This document shows, one piece after another, positions 1 to 5,155 of a DNA stretch of 8,970 nucleotides; within the stretch, counting starts at the first letter, position 1, and each line of letters begins with the position of its first letter. Under the pieces are notes generated by a model that made no database searches, was not told the origin of the DNA, and saw only the letters and a list, made by a program, of their open reading frames with translations. The position numbers and the translations under genes are program-made. Origin of the DNA: Actinomycetes bacterium (GTDB taxonomy: Bacteria > Actinomycetota > Thermoleophilia > Gaiellales > Gaiellaceae); contig JANXXF010000472.1 of the NCBI GenBank assembly GCA_025350775.1, forward strand, positions 1 through 8,970, in the 5' to 3' direction.

Positions 1-60
1 GACAATGCGACGCATCTCATCCACTTCAACGGTGCGCGATTCCTCGGCCCTTACGAGTAA
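1..60 (+). CDS. C-terminal end of an unidentified protein (partial)
   Basis: Frame 1 is open from the window edge to a TAA at 58-60 and gives 19 residues ending in HFNGARFLGPYE. The composition looks like real protein and not like a shadow of another frame, but the fragment is too short to recognise a family. The next gene is 120 bases downstream with its own promoter, so this is probably a separate transcription unit. It could still be a chance open stretch. Confidence 0.4.
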   Translation, partial: DNATHLIHFNGARFLGPYE

Positions 61-64
61 GGGC
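47..64. repeat. 8-bp perfect inverted repeat over a stop codon
   Basis: GCCCTTAC (47-54) and GTAAGGGC (57-64) are perfect inverted copies separated by GA, and the repeat spans the TAA that ends the upstream partial reading frame. It could act as a transcript-end hairpin, but the 2-base loop is tight and no T-tract follows. A protein-binding palindrome is equally possible. Confidence 0.4.
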
Positions 65-131
65 AGGCTCCCCCGAGATGCGTTTACGGATCCCGATGAT
101 CTAGCGGGCAGGCTGGCAGAGTGGAGCACAA

Positions 132-161
132 AGTTTCAAGATAACGGTATTTATCGAAACT
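132..161. promoter_or_regulatory. Probable autoregulatory operator of the antitoxin-like HTH gene
   Basis: An AT-rich palindromic site in GC-rich surroundings: AGTTTC (132-137) pairs with GAAACT (156-161), and inside it GATAA (140-144) pairs with TTATC (151-155), with two extra bases in the left half. It ends 6 bases before the putative -10 box at 168 and covers the -35 region, where a repressor would block RNA polymerase. Antitoxin-type HTH proteins commonly repress their own operon by binding such repeats. Assignment to the adjacent gene is an inference. Confidence 0.55.
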
Positions 162-167
162 GTGAGC

Positions 168-180
168 TAGACTCGGAGCT
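168..180 (+). promoter_or_regulatory. -10 box and leaderless start for the HTH gene
   Basis: TAGACT (168-173) fits the actinobacterial TANNNT -10 consensus, and exactly 7 bases separate it from the ATG at 181. Transcription would begin at or next to the start codon, giving a leaderless mRNA. The only SD-like sequence, GGAG at 175-178, lies 2 bases from the ATG and is too close to work, which supports a leaderless start. Confidence 0.5.
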
Positions 181-879
181 ATGAAGGCTGTCGACCGGAA
201 GAAGTGGCTGTTCGAGCAGATCGTCCGGCTGCGCCGTGCCGAGCGCGAGATTCCGCCGAACCGGGACATCGTCGCCGTCCGGGCTGCGCTCGAACGGGAG
301 CTGGGAGGGTCGCTCTCGCCGTCGCTTGCGGCATCGCTCGTCGGCGTGAGCCACACCGCGCTCGCCCGCTGGATCCGGGGCGGTGACGTGCCCGTCGTCA
401 TCTCGGGCGACGGGCGCAAAGCGATCCCGCTGAGGGCTGTGGTCGAGCTCCACGACGCTGCCGAGCTGGCCCGACGCCCGGGCAGTGGGCGAGGGCACGT
501 GCTGGAGTTCGGCCTGCAGGTCGCGCGCCGGCGGGCGGAGGCTCTCGATCCGGCGGCGCTTGTCCCTGGGGAGGGCACCTCCGAGCCGCATGCGCGCGCG
601 CTCCGCCGGAGTCTGGCCTACCATCGGGCGCTTGCTGGACGTCTTGACCGGGCGATGGCCGACGAGGCGCTCCGCACGGTCTGGGTGTGGCGCTCCGAAG
701 GGAAGATCCACGAGGCGTGGGCCGATCGCTGGGAGGATCTGCTCGTGCGCCCGGTAGATGAGATCCGCGCGGCCATCTCGGAGGATTCCGCTGACGCCGC
801 AGACCTGCGGCAGAGCTCGCCCCTCGTGATCCGTCTGAGCGGGCCCGAGCGCCGTCGCATCATGGAGGTGATCCGCTGA
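181..879 (+). CDS. HTH antitoxin-like regulator (partner of a DUF6036-type toxin)
   Basis: A 232-aa soluble protein. Residues about 46-80 (LAASLVGVSHTALARWI, then a GGDVP turn) read as an excisionase/MerR-like helix-turn-helix with a wing. The N-terminus (DRKKWLFEQIVRLRRAERE) is a charged helix, and the C-terminal half is helical and rich in Arg and Glu. As I recall, proteins of this build in Actinobacteria sit directly upstream of nucleotidyltransferase (DUF6036/AbiEii-like) genes and are taken as antitoxins and autorepressors of type IV-like toxin-antitoxin pairs. That fits the next reading frame, which begins 2 bases after this stop but is only a stub. The start at 181 is set by the leaderless promoter spacing. 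The gene looks complete. With its toxin gone it may survive only as a repressor of its own promoter or as an antidote to related toxins elsewhere. A plain HTH regulator is the alternative. Confidence 0.7.
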   Translation: MKAVDRKKWLFEQIVRLRRAEREIPPNRDIVAVRAALERELGGSLSPSLAASLVGVSHTALARWIRGGDVPVVISGDGRKAIPLRAVVELHDAAELARRPGSGRGHVLEFGLQVARRRAEALDPAALVPGEGTSEPHARALRRSLAYHRALAGRLDRAMADEALRTVWVWRSEGKIHEAWADRWEDLLVRPVDEIRAAISEDSADAADLRQSSPLVIRLSGPERRRIMEVIR

Positions 880-881
880 TC

Positions 882-1034
882 GTGCGCCGAGCGGACTTCG
901 ATCACCTTGTTGCGGCTGCCGCCGAGATAACGGGTTGCGACGACCTGGTCGTGTCCGACAGCGCACGGGGCCATGTGCGGAGCATGCTCGAGGGCATCGT
1001 GGCGCAGCTGGCCCGGGAGTCGGCCGGCAGCTGA
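882..1034 (+). pseudogene. Truncated nucleotidyltransferase toxin stub (DUF6036-like), core deleted
   Basis: A GTG-started frame of 50 residues, not translated from any ATG. It begins VRRADFDHLVAAAAEITGCDDLVV, which resembles the first ~24 residues of DUF6036/AbiEii-type nucleotidyltransferases as I remember them. In those proteins the next residues are the IGSQ/GS motif of the NTP-binding core. Here the frame passes directly into SDSARGHVRSMLEG and ends about 24 residues later, without a GS motif or the catalytic Asp pair. The tail is helical and could be the original C-terminus joined by an in-frame deletion, or unrelated sequence. Full-length relatives are roughly 180-200 aa, so most of the enzyme is missing and it should be inactive. 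It lies 2 bases after the HTH gene stop, the usual place for the toxin. GGAGG at 864-868 is rather far from the GTG. It could also be an unrelated small ORF. Confidence 0.55.
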
Positions 1035-1077
1035 GCAGCGTCCCCGACGGCCACTTTCCCGCGTCCGCCTGGCGGCG

Positions 1078-1090
1078 TACGATGACCGGG
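1078..1090 (+). promoter_or_regulatory. -10 box and leaderless start for the small ORF / R-M operon
   Basis: TACGAT (1078-1083) matches TANNNT and is followed by 7 bases and an ATG at 1091, the same arrangement as before the HTH gene. No good -35 hexamer is visible. This promoter would serve the 83-aa gene and, by co-transcription, the restriction-modification gene. It also argues for a start at 1091 and not at the in-frame ATG at 1082, which overlaps the -10 box. Confidence 0.5.
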
Positions 1091-1342
1091 ATGAACGAGA
1101 AGCACTTCGCCGAGATCGAGAAGACCCTGCTCTACGTCTCGGAGGCGCGCAAGCGGGCCGAGAAGACGGCGAAGGAACTGCGCAAGGCGGGTGCCGAGCC
1201 GCACCTGGTGACGGCGATCGAGGTGGCGGAGCGGGATCTCGAGGTAGTCGGCCGGCGGCTGATGCAGCAGACGTACTTCGCGGTGCCAAAGGAGCAGCTC
1301 GAGCTGGCGCCGGACGACGTCGAGACGCTGACTCTGTCCTGA
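1091..1342 (+). CDS. Small charged helical protein of unknown function, operonic with the R-M gene
   Basis: An 83-aa protein whose family I do not recognise. Residues 1-45 (from MNEKHFAEIEKTLLYVSEAR) are rich in Lys, Glu, Arg and Ala with hydrophobic spacing that suggests a long amphipathic helix or short coiled coil. A second helical stretch follows at about 40-60, with a more acidic tail (LELAPDDVETL). There is no signal peptide, membrane segment, cysteine, or helix-turn-helix of the type seen in restriction-modification controller (C) proteins. Its TGA (1340-1342) is one base before the GTG of the type IIL enzyme, so the two genes are almost certainly co-transcribed and translationally coupled. 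That makes a role tied to the enzyme (folding partner, regulator or accessory subunit) plausible, but nothing in the sequence proves it. Codon use is clearly coding (GC-rich third positions). The start could also be 1082. Confidence 0.75.
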   Translation: MNEKHFAEIEKTLLYVSEARKRAEKTAKELRKAGAEPHLVTAIEVAERDLEVVGRRLMQQTYFAVPKEQLELAPDDVETLTLS

Positions 1343-1343
1343 C

Positions 1344-4043
1344 GTGCCCCTGACCGGGGAGGAGATCCGGGCGCGGCTGACTGCATTTGCTGCGCGTTGG
1401 AGCGTCTACGACCGCAGCGAGCGCGCCGAAGCGCAGACCTTTCTCAACGAGCTGTTCGAGTGCTATGGCACGCGGCGTGGCGATGTGGCGACCTTCGAGG
1501 AGCCGCAGGAGGGCCGCTTCCTCGACCTCATCTGGCCGCGGGTGTGCATTGTCGAGATGAAGGCGCCGAAGGAGGCGAAGAAGCTCGCAGCGCATCGTGA
1601 GCAGGCGCTCGACTACTGGCGCAACTCCGCCGACCCGGCGACGAACACGCCGGCGCCGCCCTATCTCGTCCTTTGCGCCTTCCGTCGGCTGGAGGTGTGG
1701 GAGCCGGGCAGGTACCCGAACGCGCCCCGCCTCGTGCTCGACCTGATCGACCTCCCCGACCAGTACGACGCGCTGCTGTTCCTGGCTGGCGGCGAGCCGG
1801 TGTTCCAGGGCGGGCAGGCGGCGTTGACGCGCGAGGCAGTCGTCCATCTCGTCGACCTCTACGAACGGCTGAGCGATCGCCTGGCTGCCGGGCACGAGGT
1901 GCTACGCGACTTTCTGTTGCAGTCGGTGTGGTGCCTGTTCGCCGAGGATCTCGGGCAGATCCCCGGCCACCGTTTCACCAGCGTGCTCGACGAGCTGATC
2001 GCGAGCCCGAAGCGGTCGAGCGCCGACGAGCTCGGCCAGCTCTTCCAGTGGCTGAACACGCCGGGCGAACGGCCGCTGCACGGGCTCTATGCCGGCACGC
2101 CGTACGCCAACGGCGGCCTGTTCGAGAGCCCGGCGCGCGTGCACCTCGACCGGGAGGAGCTGGAGCATCTGCGCGCCGCGGCAGGCTTCAACTGGAAGCA
2201 GGTGCAGCCGTCGATTTTCGGCTCGCTGCTCGAGGGTGGGCTCGGCCACGACCAGCAGTGGCGCCTGGGGGCGCACTACACGCACGAGGCCGACATCCAG
2301 AAGGTGGTGCAGCCGACGATCGTCGAGCCATGGCGCGAGCGCGTCGAGAACCTCTCGACGCATGCCGAGGCGGTGCAGGCGCAGAACGCGCTCGCGCAGT
2401 ACGTCGTGCTCGACCCCGCCTGCGGCTCGGGCAACTTCCTCTACGTCGCCTACCGGGAGCTGCGCCGCCTGGAGAAGCGGCTGCACGAGCGTGAGGCGGA
2501 GCTGCGGAAGCAGGATGGGAAGAAGGAGCAGGGCTCGCTGAGCCTCCACTTCCCGTTGCAGAACATCCGTGGCATCGAGATCGAGGGCTTCGCCGTCGCG
2601 CTCGCGCGGGTGACGCTGTGGATGGGGCACAAGCTCGCCGTCGACGAACTGGGCCTCGACGAGGCGACGCTGCCCCTCGGCGACCTCTCGGGCATTCAGC
2701 AGGGTGACGCGCTGCGGCTTGCCTGGCCGAAGGCGAACGCGATCATCGGGAACCCGCCGTTTCACGGCGACCGGCACCTGCGGGGCGTCCTCGGCGACGA
2801 CTACGTCGAGTGGCTGAAGAAGCAGTTCAAGGTCGGCGTCAAGGACTTCTGCGTCTACTGGTTCCGCAAGGCGCACGATAACCTCGACCCCGGCGGGCGC
2901 GCGGGCCTCGTCGGCACGAACTCGATCAGCCAGAACCGCGCGCGGAGTGCGAGCCTCGAGTACATCGTCGGCAACGGCGGCGTGATCACGAACGCGGTGT
3001 CGAAGCAGGTGTGGCCGGGTGAAGCGGTCGTCAATGTGAGCATTGTCAACTGGGTGAAGTCTCCGTTGCTCCCACTCAGCAAGGGAGTGCTGGATGGAGC
3101 GGAGGTTGCTGCAATCGCGCCGTCACTGCGGCCGGAGGGAGCGGAGGAGACTAGCAGCGCAGCGGTGCTTCCTGCAAACGCTCATCGCGCATTCCAGGGA
3201 CCCATCCCGCGCTCGTCCGGGTTCGTGCTGGAACGTGACGAGGCAGAGAAGCTGCTGGCCGCGAGGGAGTCTGATCGGCGGGTCGTGCGCCCGTATCTCA
3301 TCGGCGAGGACATCTCGACGAATCCGATGCAGGCACCGACCCGATTCATCGTCGACTTCGGAATGATGGCTCTCGAGCACGCGATGGAGTACACGGCGCC
3401 AATGCAGCTCGTGCGGGAGAGGGTGAAGCCGGAGCGGGACATCGACCCTGTGTACCGGAACTCGTGGTGGCTGCTCTGGCGTCCAAGGCCGCGGATGCGA
3501 GCGGCGCTCGCGACGCACGATCGCTACATCGGCGGAACGGCGACAGGCAAGCGGATCCTGTTCTGCTGGTGCGATCCGTGGACATGCCCGAGCAACGCGA
3601 TGAACGTCTTCGCGTTTTCGGATGACTTCTCGATGGGAATTCTCTGCTCGTCAAGCCATCTCATTTGGGCTCGAGCGCAGTCATCGACGATGCGGACTGA
3701 CATCCGCTACACGCCGACCTCCGCCTTCGAAACCTTCCCGTTCCCGTGCCCCGTGACCGATGTCCAACGCGAAGCCGTCGCCGAAGCATCGCGCACCCTC
3801 GTCGCCCGCCGCTCGGAGATCTGCCTCGACCGGCAGATCGGCCTCACCAAGCTCTACAACCAGATGGACGAGGGCGCCTGGGCCGACTTGCGGGCGCTGC
3901 ACCGCCGGCTCGACGAGGCAGTCGCCGCCGCCTACGGCTGGCCTGCGTCGATCGCCCAGGACGCCGACGAGACGAATCGCCGCCTGCTCGAGCTCAACCG
4001 CGCGATCGCCGCGGGCGAGCGCCCGTACGCGCCGTTCGAATGA
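1344..4043 (+). CDS. MmeI-like type IIL restriction-modification enzyme (fused nuclease, N6-adenine methyltransferase, specificity domain)
   Basis: An 899-aa single-chain restriction-modification protein, close to MmeI in length (about 919 aa). The N-terminal nuclease carries D61-X9-E71-X-K73, the PD-(D/E)XK pattern with the spacing I recall for MmeI. A helical linker follows at about 150-300. The methyltransferase shows motif X (GAHYT, 309-313), motif I (DPACGSGNF, 357-365, SAM binding) and motif IV (NPPF, 470-473, gamma-class adenine-N6 chemistry). Residues about 573-794 are the expected target-recognition region and include the conserved WWLLWRPRPRMR stretch. FETFPFP (795-801) marks its end, and a helical C-terminus (KLYNQMD...YGWP...LLELN) closes the protein. 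Enzymes of this family need no separate R, M or S subunit and protect host DNA by methylating one strand of an asymmetric site. All key residues are present, so it is probably active. The GTG start is one base after the preceding stop with no SD, suggesting coupling. Codon use changes within the recognition region (see findings). The target sequence cannot be read by eye. Confidence 0.92.
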   Translation: MPLTGEEIRARLTAFAARWSVYDRSERAEAQTFLNELFECYGTRRGDVATFEEPQEGRFLDLIWPRVCIVEMKAPKEAKKLAAHREQALDYWRNSADPATNTPAPPYLVLCAFRRLEVWEPGRYPNAPRLVLDLIDLPDQYDALLFLAGGEPVFQGGQAALTREAVVHLVDLYERLSDRLAAGHEVLRDFLLQSVWCLFAEDLGQIPGHRFTSVLDELIASPKRSSADELGQLFQWLNTPGERPLHGLYAGTPYANGGLFESPARVHLDREELEHLRAAAGFNWKQVQPSIFGSLLEGGLGHDQQWRLGAHYTHEADIQKVVQPTIVEPWRERVENLSTHAEAVQAQNALAQYVVLDPACGSGNFLYVAYRELRRLEKRLHEREAELRKQDGKKEQGSLSLHFPLQNIRGIEIEGFAVALARVTLWMGHKLAVDELGLDEATLPLGDLSGIQQGDALRLAWPKANAIIGNPPFHGDRHLRGVLGDDYVEWLKKQFKVGVKDFCVYWFRKAHDNLDPGGRAGLVGTNSISQNRARSASLEYIVGNGGVITNAVSKQVWPGEAVVNVSIVNWVKSPLLPLSKGVLDGAEVAAIAPSLRPEGAEETSSAAVLPANAHRAFQGPIPRSSGFVLERDEAEKLLAARESDRRVVRPYLIGEDISTNPMQAPTRFIVDFGMMALEHAMEYTAPMQLVRERVKPERDIDPVYRNSWWLLWRPRPRMRAALATHDRYIGGTATGKRILFCWCDPWTCPSNAMNVFAFSDDFSMGILCSSSHLIWARAQSSTMRTDIRYTPTSAFETFPFPCPVTDVQREAVAEASRTLVARRSEICLDRQIGLTKLYNQMDEGAWADLRALHRRLDEAVAAAYGWPASIAQDADETNRRLLELNRAIAAGERPYAPFE

Positions 4044-4070
4044 TCGAGCCGAAAGGGAAAGGAGCACCGG

Positions 4071-4099
4071 TTACACTGCGTGCATTGCACTGCAACGCA
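4071..4099 (+). promoter_or_regulatory. Promoter/operator of the second antitoxin gene
   Basis: TTACACT (4071-4077) contains TACACT, a TANNNT -10 box. Just downstream is the perfect palindrome TTGCA-C-TGCAA (4085-4095), with outer TGCGT (4077-4081) and ACGCA (4095-4099) arms on a slightly shifted centre. The palindrome would cover the start of transcription, a typical place for autorepression by a ribbon-helix-helix antitoxin. The true mRNA would carry a short leader containing the SD at 4104-4108. Confidence 0.55.
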
Positions 4100-4113
4100 T
4101 GGCGGAGGTCGAG

Positions 4114-4533
4114 ATGGGGCGTACCGGACAGCTCACGACACGGATGGACAGCGATGTCATCGCCCGCCTCGACCGCTGCAGCACCGAGCGCGGCGAGGCC
4201 AAGTCACGGCTCGCCGAGCGTCTCATCGACGAGGGCTTGCGGATGATCGAGTTCCCGGGGATTGTCTTCGTGGACGGGCCGACGGGTCGGCGGGCGACGC
4301 TCACAGACGGGCCGGATGTGTGGGAGATCGTCGGGGACATCAAGCGCGCCAAGGCCTGCAAGGGCGATCCGGTCGCGATCGTGGCGCGTGGGACGGGGCT
4401 CCGACCCGATCAGATCCGGCTCGCTGCTGCGTACTACGGCCGGTACCCGGCCGAGGTCGATGCACGCATCGAGCGCAACCAGCGGCTCCACGACGATGCC
4501 GAGGCGGCACTCAGCCGTCTGCCGGTTGCGTGA
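4114..4533 (+). CDS. Ribbon-helix-helix antitoxin (VapB45/DUF433-like type)
   Basis: A 139-aa protein starting at ATG 4114, chosen because GGAGG (4104-4108) is 5 bases upstream; an in-frame ATG at 4099 would lie inside the operator and before the SD. Residues about 5-44 (QLTTRMDSDVIARLDRC, then SRLAERLIDEGLRM) form a ribbon-helix-helix DNA-binding domain. The central and C-terminal part (FPGIVF 47-52, DGPTGRR 54-60, GPDVWE 66-71, later AAYYGRYPAEVDARI) matches the toxin-neutralising half of actinobacterial antitoxins that I recall as paired with DUF5615 PIN-like (Mut7-C-like) RNases. It begins 70 bases after the restriction-modification gene with its own promoter and overlaps the following toxin reading frame by GTGA. 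The gene looks complete, but its toxin is a stub, so this is an orphan antitoxin. Confidence 0.8.
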   Translation: MGRTGQLTTRMDSDVIARLDRCSTERGEAKSRLAERLIDEGLRMIEFPGIVFVDGPTGRRATLTDGPDVWEIVGDIKRAKACKGDPVAIVARGTGLRPDQIRLAAAYYGRYPAEVDARIERNQRLHDDAEAALSRLPVA

Positions 4534-4706
4534 GGCTCGTCCTGGACGAGATGTGGTCGCCGGCCATAGCCGTGCAGCTGAGGCGCCGTGCGCACGACGT
4601 CAGCTCCGCTCAGGAACCAGACCCTACCGGCGCCGCCTTCGCCAGCGCAAAAGCCGGGGACGCTGTCTACGCGCCCCCGGCCGGTGCGGCGAGCTCGTGC
4701 TCCTAG
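4530..4706 (+). pseudogene. Truncated DUF5615 PIN-like toxin stub
   Basis: A GTG at 4530 overlaps the antitoxin TGA (GTGA), the usual coupling in these pairs. The first 24 residues, VRLVLDEMWSPAIAVQL then RRRAHDV, are a close fit to the N-terminus of DUF5615 toxins, including the first acidic metal ligand (LDEM) and the (G/A)HDV strand. After residue 24 the similarity stops: the remaining 34 residues (SSAQEPDPTG to the TAG at 4704-4706) are low-complexity, and the DNA there contains the terminator of the converging gene. The usual protein is about 110-140 aa with more acidic residues (TENVRDF-type motif). None of that is present, so it cannot be an active nuclease. No continuation was found in the other two forward frames, so this is a deletion or replacement and not a simple frameshift. 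Confidence 0.75.
4649..4681 (-). terminator. Rho-independent terminator of the small secreted protein gene
   Basis: Read on the minus strand: GCCGGGG (4681-4675), one mismatch, GCG, a 7-base loop, CGC, then CCCCGGC (4659-4653), directly followed by TTTT (4652-4649). The stem is strong (7 + 3 bp). It lies 22 bases beyond the stop at 4703, as expected for the minus-strand gene, and it occupies DNA that is formally inside the toxin stub on the plus strand. Confidence 0.75.
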
Positions 4707-4951
4707 GCGCAGTAGTTGTTGACGATGTCCTGGACCTGCTTCACCGTGAGGTTTGCGAAGTCCGCGATGTTGCCGATCCCGTTGACCTGGAAGCTCGTCT
4801 TGAACGCCTCGTTCAAGTACGCCATCGTCTGGCCCTTGCAGTTGGCCGTTCCGGGCGTGCCGGGCACCGCATGGCCGGCGCCGACTGCCACTCCAGCGCC
4901 CGCGAGCGCCATTGTCGCCACAGCGCCGATCAGTGCAAGCTTGGTCTTCAT
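4703..4951 (-). CDS. Small secreted protein with two cysteines, unknown function
   Basis: An 82-aa protein. Residues 1-28 are a standard signal peptide: MKTK, a hydrophobic core from LALIGAVATMALAGAG, and a likely signal peptidase I cut after AGHA (28). The mature ~54 residues have C38 and C81, which could form one disulfide, and a helical end containing LTVKQVQDIVNNYC. I do not recognise the family. The start (ATG at 4951-4949) is set by GGAGG at 4960-4956, 4 bases upstream; an in-frame ATG at 4978 would only add residues ahead of the SD and signal peptide. It is a monocistronic gene with its own terminator, divergent from the FAD oxidoreductase operon. Its last codon and the stop of the converging toxin stub share CTAG (4703-4706). 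Confidence 0.85.
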   Translation of the reverse strand: MKTKLALIGAVATMALAGAGVAVGAGHAVPGTPGTANCKGQTMAYLNEAFKTSFQVNGIGNIADFANLTVKQVQDIVNNYCA

Positions 4952-4998
4952 CGATCCTCCGTTGTTCCGTACCAGCATCAGCCTGCCGGGTTTGGCGG

Positions 4999-5033
4999 AT
5001 GCTCCGCCTACGCTCCCACGTTGTCAAGTGGGA
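4999..5033 (-). promoter_or_regulatory. Putative promoter and flanking inverted repeat for the secreted protein gene
   Basis: On the minus strand TTGACA (5027-5022) is a perfect -35 hexamer. A weak -10 (GAGCAT, 5004-4999) lies 17 bases further on. The -35 is enclosed by an inverted repeat, TCCCAC (5014-5019) and GTGGGA (5028-5033), which could be an operator. A second repeat, GGCGGA-TGC-TCCGCC (4994-5008), overlaps the proposed -10/start. The -10 match is poor, so the exact start is uncertain. Confidence 0.35.
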
Positions 5034-5083
5034 ATCCGACACGCTCGGCAGGCTCACACAGGGCACCGCGCGTCCCATCGGGT

Positions 5084-5089
5084 TAAGCT
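5084..5089 (+). promoter_or_regulatory. -10 box of the FAD oxidoreductase operon
   Basis: TAAGCT fits the TANNNT -10 pattern in an otherwise GC-rich stretch. Transcription would start near 5096, giving a ~55-base leader before the ATG at 5152 that carries a 17-codon upstream ORF and the SD. No convincing -35 is visible. The promoter is back to back with that of the secreted protein gene. Confidence 0.4.
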
Positions 5090-5101
5090 CGCCCGGACAC
5101 C

Positions 5102-5155
5102 ATGTGTTCCGCAGCCCTGGAGCTGCCGGACAGCGAGAGGAGATGGTCGGAATGA
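5102..5155 (+). CDS. Possible 17-codon upstream ORF / leader peptide
   Basis: ATG at 5102 opens a frame encoding MCSAALELPDSERRWSE and ending with TGA at 5153-5155. The stop overlaps the next gene's ATG (5152-5154) as ATGA, the classic layout for translational coupling. The AGGAG SD of the main gene lies inside this frame. No SD precedes it, so it would have to be read from a nearly leaderless 5' end. It may be a chance ORF. Confidence 0.3.
   Translation: MCSAALELPDSERRWSE

Noticed and set aside
10..83. 9-bp inverted repeat ACGCATCTC (10-18) / GAGATGCGT (75-83) and direct repeat GGGCAGGCT (61-69, 106-114)
   Set aside because: Short, widely spaced and partly inside the partial upstream gene; not enough to claim a site.
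935..1342. Longer version of the 83-aa gene starting at 935
   Set aside because: The added residues are Arg/Gly-rich and overlap the toxin stub in another frame; the leaderless promoter at 1078-1090 supports a start at 1091.
1091..1342. Small gene as an R-M controller (C) protein
   Set aside because: C proteins are compact HTH regulators; no helix-turn-helix pattern is visible here and no C-box-like repeat was found ahead of the operon.
618..1895. Long minus-strand open frame opposite the antitoxin stub, small ORF and R-M start
   Set aside because: Low-complexity Arg/Ala/Ser/Pro product with no domain, overlapping three well-supported plus-strand frames; typical antisense shadow in GC-rich DNA. 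The same holds for the long minus-strand frames at 1902-2876, 5083-6666, 6584-7981 and 7429-8457.
3760..4533. 257-aa version of the second antitoxin starting at 3760
   Set aside because: Its first ~118 residues are an out-of-frame reading of the R-M C-terminus. The SD at 4104-4108 and the operator place the start at 4114.
4530..4706. Simple frameshift or sequencing error as explanation of the short toxin
   Set aside because: Neither of the other forward frames after 4602 resumes a DUF5615-like sequence, and only ~100 bases remain before the converging gene.
4912..5151. N-terminal extension of the first FAD oxidoreductase upstream of 5152
   Set aside because: The extension crosses the divergent promoter region and the secreted-protein start, has no flavoprotein similarity, and the SD fits 5152.
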